Shown: positions 60,838-64,000 of the stretch, piece after piece
Numbering within the stretch: position 1 is the first letter of the stretch
How the letters are laid out: each line of letters begins with the position of its first letter
Made by a program: the position numbers and the translations under genes
Notes under the pieces: model-generated
What the model saw: the letters and a program-made list of their open reading frames with translations, nothing else
Databases searched by the model: none
Told to the model about the DNA's origin: nothing
Assembly: GCF_025499425.1 (NCBI RefSeq)
Contig: NZ_JAIMCB010000012.1
Location: 84,708 to 148,707, forward strand
Direction: 5' to 3'
Length of the DNA stretch: 64,000 nt
DNA from: Acidiferrimicrobium sp. IK
GTDB taxonomy: Bacteria; Actinomycetota; Acidimicrobiia; Acidimicrobiales; Palsa-688

Positions 60838-61959
60838 TCAGCTGGTCGCGACGCCGACCACGGGCTGGTTGAGGTGCATCCCGCCGGTCGACCCAGCAAA
60901 GCGGGCATCCCCGAACGTGAACACCCCACCGTCGGAAGCCACCAAGTAGTAGCCGCCACCATCGGGAGTAGCCGCGATCCCCACCACCGGCCGGTTCAAA
61001 TGCCGGCCACCCACCGAACCGAGATAGGGAGCGTCGAAGCCGAACACCCCGCCGTCGGCCGCCACCAGCCAGTAGCCGCCCGTCGCCGGGTCGACGGCCA
61101 TGCCGACCACCGGCTGGTTGAGGTGGATCCCGCCGGTCGACCCAGCAAAGCGGGCATCCCCGAACGTGAACACCCCACCGTCGGAAGCCACCAAGTAGTA
61201 GCCGCCACCATCGGGAGTAGCCGCGATCCCCACCACCGGCCGATTCAAATGCCGGCCACCCACCGAACCGAGATAGGGAGCGTCGAAGCCGAACACCCCG
61301 CCGTCGGCCGCCACCAGCCAGTAGCCGCCCGTCGCCGGGTCGACGGCCATGCCGACCACCGGCTGGTTGAGGTGCATCCCGCCGGTCGACCCAGCAAAGC
61401 GGGCATCCCCGAACGTGAACACCCCACCGTCGGAAGCCACCAAGTAGTAGCCGCCACCATCGGGAGTAGCCGCGATCCCCACCACCGGCCGATTCAAATG
61501 CCGGCCACCCACCGAACCGAGATAGGGAGCGTCGAAGCCGAACACCCCACCGTCGGCCGCCACCAGGTCGTAACCGACGGCGGGGCTGACCTTCTCGGTG
61601 ACGGTCTTGCTGGTGGACGCGGCGTAGTTGGTGTCCCCCGAGTACTGGGCTTGCAGGGAGTGAGAGCCCAAGGTCAGGCCGCTGACGGTGACTTGGGCGT
61701 GGCCGGCGATGACACCAACCGCGGCGCCGAGCGGTTTACCGTCGGCCTCGAACTGCACTGTGCCTCCAGGCGTGCCGCCCGCGGGCGACGCCGGTGACAC
61801 GGTAGCCGTCTCCCGGTTCGGCGACAAGGCTCCGACGCACGTTTGCGAGATCAGGGTCGTCGCCGGAACGGACCCCCTGCTTCTCGAACCCGCCCGCGAT
61901 CGAGCAGCCGGCGCCTTCGGCCTAATCCGGCAGCAGAACCTCTTCGGCTTCCCAGCCAA
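60838..61959 (-). CDS. Repeat protein with Ig-like domain, probably 5'-truncated
   Basis: At most 373 residues, from a doubtful TTG at 61959; no signal peptide, unlike its relative at 22.5-24.3 kb. From residue 52 it enters the middle of a Big_3-like Ig domain (ATVSPASPAGGTPGGTVQFE to SLQAQYSGDTNYAAS). Then come six or seven 41-residue repeats alternating GYYLVASDGGVFTFGDARFAG and GYWLVAADGGVFGFDAPYLG types, to the end. The first 50 residues (MAGKPKRFCCRIRPKAPAAR...) are basic and non-repetitive and probably not native. Likely a cell-surface protein before truncation. Confidence 0.6.
   Translation of the reverse strand: MAGKPKRFCCRIRPKAPAARSRAGSRSRGSVPATTLISQTCVGALSPNRETATVSPASPAGGTPGGTVQFEADGKPLGAAVGVIAGHAQVTVSGLTLGSHSLQAQYSGDTNYAASTSKTVTEKVSPAVGYDLVAADGGVFGFDAPYLGSVGGRHLNRPVVGIAATPDGGGYYLVASDGGVFTFGDARFAGSTGGMHLNQPVVGMAVDPATGGYWLVAADGGVFGFDAPYLGSVGGRHLNRPVVGIAATPDGGGYYLVASDGGVFTFGDARFAGSTGGIHLNQPVVGMAVDPATGGYWLVAADGGVFGFDAPYLGSVGGRHLNRPVVGIAATPDGGGYYLVASDGGVFTFGDARFAGSTGGMHLNQPVVGVATS
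60853..61566. repeat. 249-bp tandem repeat, about 2.9 copies
   Basis: Units start at 60853, 61102 and 61351, a constant 249-bp period equal to 83 codons (two protein repeats). Copies differ at only a few positions, such as GCATCCC/GGATCCC near the start and GGTTC/GATTC. The identity at silent sites indicates recent duplication or gene conversion, against the much more diverged repeats at 23.2-23.9 kb. Confidence 0.9.
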
Positions 61960-61984
61960 GATCTACCTCGACCAAGTCACCTAA
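61823..61984 (+). pseudogene. 5' fragment of the HEPN-like gene ending in an in-frame TAA
   Basis: The frame reads LIRQQNLFGFPAKIYLDQVT, then TAA (61982-61984), then GLNGTWTWRDGDTTARAGWW and continues without stop into the ATG at 62069 in the same frame. The Trp-rich, protein-like text on both sides of the TAA suggests one original coding sequence. Upstream of about 61820 the coding character is lost where the truncated repeat-protein gene begins on the other strand. Confidence 0.4.
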
Positions 61985-62068
61985 GGCCTCAACGGAACCT
62001 GGACCTGGCGCGACGGTGACACGACTGCCCGGGCCGGCTGGTGGAGACACGAGCCGAGTCCCATACCG

Positions 62069-62653
62069 ATGGACCTCAGCCATCCCAACCTGGAGGAACG
62101 GAGAGCGCAGCTCGCTGACCTCTCTGACCTCTACGAGGCGCTTCCCCCGGCGCTGCGCCTGTGCGTCGACACCTGCGTCGACTGGCTCGACGTCGCGGCG
62201 CTGAGCGGCCGATGGCGGATCATCATTCCCGCCATCTTCAGTGCCATGGAGGCGCTTCTCGTGCCCGGAACCTCGGGCTCAAGGCCGATTGTGACCATCC
62301 GCAGCGTCGCCGTCCACGTCGCTCTGGACCAAGGTTTCTTCGATCCGAACGAGATCCTGCTGGCCTATGACCTTCGCAATGACCTGATCCACGGGGCCCC
62401 CACGAGCGACGTCATCGCCACGGAAGCGCTCGAGTTCGCAGAGGACAGGCGGTACTGGGCGTTCCGCGTGCTCCGGGACTACCTCAAGCTCGCCAAGGCG
62501 ATTCAGGCAACGACCGTCAAGGATCTCGTCACCAAGCTCGACGGCGACGCCTGCCTCAAGGTGTGCGAGTGGCTTGACGACCACGGCGGTGCGCGGGTGG
62601 TTGCCGAGCACCGGAAGGTCGTGCCTGCGGCCGTCGCGACGCCTCAGGAGTAG
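62069..62653 (+). CDS. HEPN-like domain protein
   Basis: 194 residues from ATG 62069; the same frame extends back to the TAA at 61982-61984, so this may be a shortened product. Helical throughout. A HEPN-type RNDLIH motif (R-x4-H, residues 103-108) follows AMEALLVPG and LLAYDL; HEPN domains are often RNases in toxin and antiviral systems. Function is otherwise unknown. The following gene starts 21 nt downstream on the same strand, so the pair is likely co-transcribed. Confidence 0.55.
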   Translation: MDLSHPNLEERRAQLADLSDLYEALPPALRLCVDTCVDWLDVAALSGRWRIIIPAIFSAMEALLVPGTSGSRPIVTIRSVAVHVALDQGFFDPNEILLAYDLRNDLIHGAPTSDVIATEALEFAEDRRYWAFRVLRDYLKLAKAIQATTVKDLVTKLDGDACLKVCEWLDDHGGARVVAEHRKVVPAAVATPQE

Positions 62654-62674
62654 ACCCGTTGGTACCGTGCGGAT

Positions 62675-63418
62675 GTGGTTAAGCCGCTCGATCCCGGCGA
62701 ATTGCAGATGGCCCGATGGCTGGAGGAGCGTGGTTACAGCTTTGAGTTCGAGCCTTCGGATTGGGGAGTGAGTACCTGCCCCGACTTCCGGGTCACGGTC
62801 GACGGACAGGTCGTGGCCATCGAGGTCGAGTCGATCGAAAGCACCGGAGGGTTCAAGAGCCATCCGGCAGGAGTGGCCTTCAGCCGGAGCATGGACAAGG
62901 CACTCCGCCCAGTCCGCGCCAAGATCAAGTACGGCGCCCGGCAACTGAAGCCGCTCGCTGATCGGGACATGCCCCTCATCGTGGCTGTGGCCAATCCGTA
63001 CCACCGTCCCGTCCCCTTTTCCGCCGACATGATGATCGCCGCTATGTACGGCGATCCGTCTTACAGCTTTGACAGTGACGGGAGTGCGAGGAATACGCTC
63101 GATCGGAACGGCAAGCTGACCAACGACCATCCTTACGTCAGCGCCGTCATCCTCTTACGTCAGGCTCCCGGAGTGAGGAAGGCGGCAAGCGAGTGGTTCG
63201 ACGCGAACCGTCACCGGTTCTCGACATCCGAGGACTTCGCTGCGGAGGTGCGAAAGCTGACCGAAGCCGGATACTGCGGCGACGAGCAAGCTGTCGCTAT
63301 CGACCTGATCGAGACCATCAGCGACGGGCCCCGGGTACCACCAAGGTTCGCTAGCGGACCTCAGGACACCCACTGGGTCCCCCTCGCTGATAAGTCCGGC
63401 ATCACCAAGGTGCCCTGA
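62675..63418 (+). CDS. Hypothetical protein with PD-(D/E)XK-like motif
   Basis: 247 residues from GTG 62675. Residues 35-52 read CPDFRVTVDGQVVAIEVE: PD, 12 residues, then ExE, the spacing of PD-(D/E)XK nucleases, but with Glu in place of Lys. Glu17, Glu24 and Glu26 lie before it. The rest (residues 60-247) is a mixed fold with no motif I know. Lower GC and less biased third codon positions than the housekeeping genes suggest acquisition. Probably works with the HEPN-like neighbour. Confidence 0.5.
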   Translation: MVKPLDPGELQMARWLEERGYSFEFEPSDWGVSTCPDFRVTVDGQVVAIEVESIESTGGFKSHPAGVAFSRSMDKALRPVRAKIKYGARQLKPLADRDMPLIVAVANPYHRPVPFSADMMIAAMYGDPSYSFDSDGSARNTLDRNGKLTNDHPYVSAVILLRQAPGVRKAASEWFDANRHRFSTSEDFAAEVRKLTEAGYCGDEQAVAIDLIETISDGPRVPPRFASGPQDTHWVPLADKSGITKVP

Positions 63419-63636
63419 CTGGCCGGCTTCTCGGGGCTAGCCACCCGGCCGGACGATACGTCAGCCTCTGAGGGCGATCCGGTCGCTCGCCTACGGCCGT
63501 CATCAAGACGAGCCGATCGACGGTGATGCGCTCGCCGTATCGGCCCAGCCGTCTGCATGGTGCCCCAGAACGTGCGCCCATATCCACGGTTTGCCTCCGC
63601 CCCGGAACGCCGGCTCGCGGATCCATGCGGGCATGC

Positions 63637-64000
63637 TCAAATCGTCACGACGGTGATGTGTCGGTCGCCCGCAACGGCACGAGCATCACCGGGATCGCTG
63701 GTCAGAACGGTGATCCCGTCGGCATCGCTCGATCGAATAACGGCACCGAGATGAGAGTCGGCTACCGACGCCTGCGTACCTTCTCGGATCGACGCTGCGG
63801 TATTTGCTTGAGCCGCGTCGAGGACCACGTCCGCAATCCTCAGGCGGTTGGCGAAGGCCCACGAAACTGCTGTGCGGTCCCAACCAGCCTCGACCCGAAC
63901 CGTGGTCGGAACTTGAATGTTGACCGGAACAGCGCGGCGCTTTCTCTGGGTGACGACTTGGACGTGGCTGAGCACTCTCCGGTGCTTCGGGTGCTCGACG
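63637..64000 (-). CDS. PIN-domain protein (VapC-like), 5'-partial
   Basis: The frame is open to the right window edge, so the N-terminus is missing. Visible are VPVNIQVPTTVRVEAGWDRT (the PA-x-LAE-like region), SVADSHLGAVIRSSDADGIT and TSDPGDARAVAGDRHITVVT, the acidic C-terminal PIN motif. The GTG at 63975 is only an internal candidate. The gap 63419-63636 before it holds nothing recognisable. Confidence 0.65.
   Translation of the reverse strand, partial: VEHPKHRRVLSHVQVVTQRKRRAVPVNIQVPTTVRVEAGWDRTAVSWAFANRLRIADVVLDAAQANTAASIREGTQASVADSHLGAVIRSSDADGITVLTSDPGDARAVAGDRHITVVTI

Noticed and set aside
1..64000. tRNA, rRNA, CRISPR arrays, insertion sequences or prophage genes
   Set aside because: I found no cloverleaf, repeat-spacer array, transposase or phage structural motif; the broken genes near 44.5 and 61.8 kb show no flanking insertion-sequence ends.

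Overview
The window is very GC-rich bacterial DNA with frequent GTG and TTG starts, 1 to 4 nt ATGA/GTGA overlaps, several apparently leaderless starts, an F420-dependent (LLM-class) oxidoreductase, a zinc-binding S14 and long acidic tails on ribosomal proteins. This points to an actinobacterium, plausibly of the Acidimicrobiia and related soil lineages. The placement is inferred from gene content only; no rRNA gene is present to confirm it.

Layout. (1) 0-7.7 kb: an acyl-CoA catabolic block. It holds a TesB thioesterase (cut by the window edge) and an APH-like kinase, a Rieske oxygenase, and a convergent four-gene minus-strand operon (enoyl-CoA hydratase, acyl-CoA dehydrogenase, LLM oxidoreductase, acyl-CoA synthetase). 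The Rieske gene and the four-gene operon carry almost the same promoter/operator (TTGACGGTCsCGTCA just before a TAnnnT -10), so they look co-regulated. (2) 7.9-21.2 kb, minus strand: map, a LysE-type exporter, adk, secY and the S10/spc ribosomal protein run from rplC to rplO, without rpsJ at its head. L22 and S3 have unusually long C-terminal tails. (3) 21.5-44 kb: envelope, signalling and stress genes. These are a lipoprotein with a repeat-bearing GH25-like secreted protein, an M1-type metallopeptidase, universal stress protein, MFS transporter, SpoIIE phosphatase, CcdA plus a SCO1-TlpA fusion, ClC channel with MarR regulator, SDR, GH15, globin-type diguanylate cyclase, anti-sigma kinase, lysozyme-like exported protein, a two-component system with a small exported protein, and vapBC. 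(4) 44.3-45.7 kb: a decayed second toxin-antitoxin pair and two small membrane proteins. (5) 45.7-60.5 kb: an import and catabolic module. It has a fatty acyl-CoA ligase, two acyl-CoA dehydrogenases, a TetR regulator, two SDRs, a fused E1 alpha-beta 2-oxoacid dehydrogenase, a sugar-type ABC importer (ATPase, permease, binding lipoprotein) and an ADP-forming acyl-CoA synthetase. Three copies of an ACCGATCGGT-type palindrome sit on its promoters. (6) 60.8-64 kb: an accessory end with a repeat protein built from near-identical 249-bp units, a 5'-broken HEPN-like gene, a PD-(D/E)XK-like gene and a PIN toxin cut by the window edge.

Working together: region 5 is the most coherent candidate system. 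One set of palindromes appears to switch on uptake of an unknown small molecule through an Rbs-like transporter, oxidation by two SDRs, oxidative decarboxylation by the fused E1, and acyl-CoA handling by a dehydrogenase and an ADP-forming synthetase. Its substrate cannot be read from sequence.
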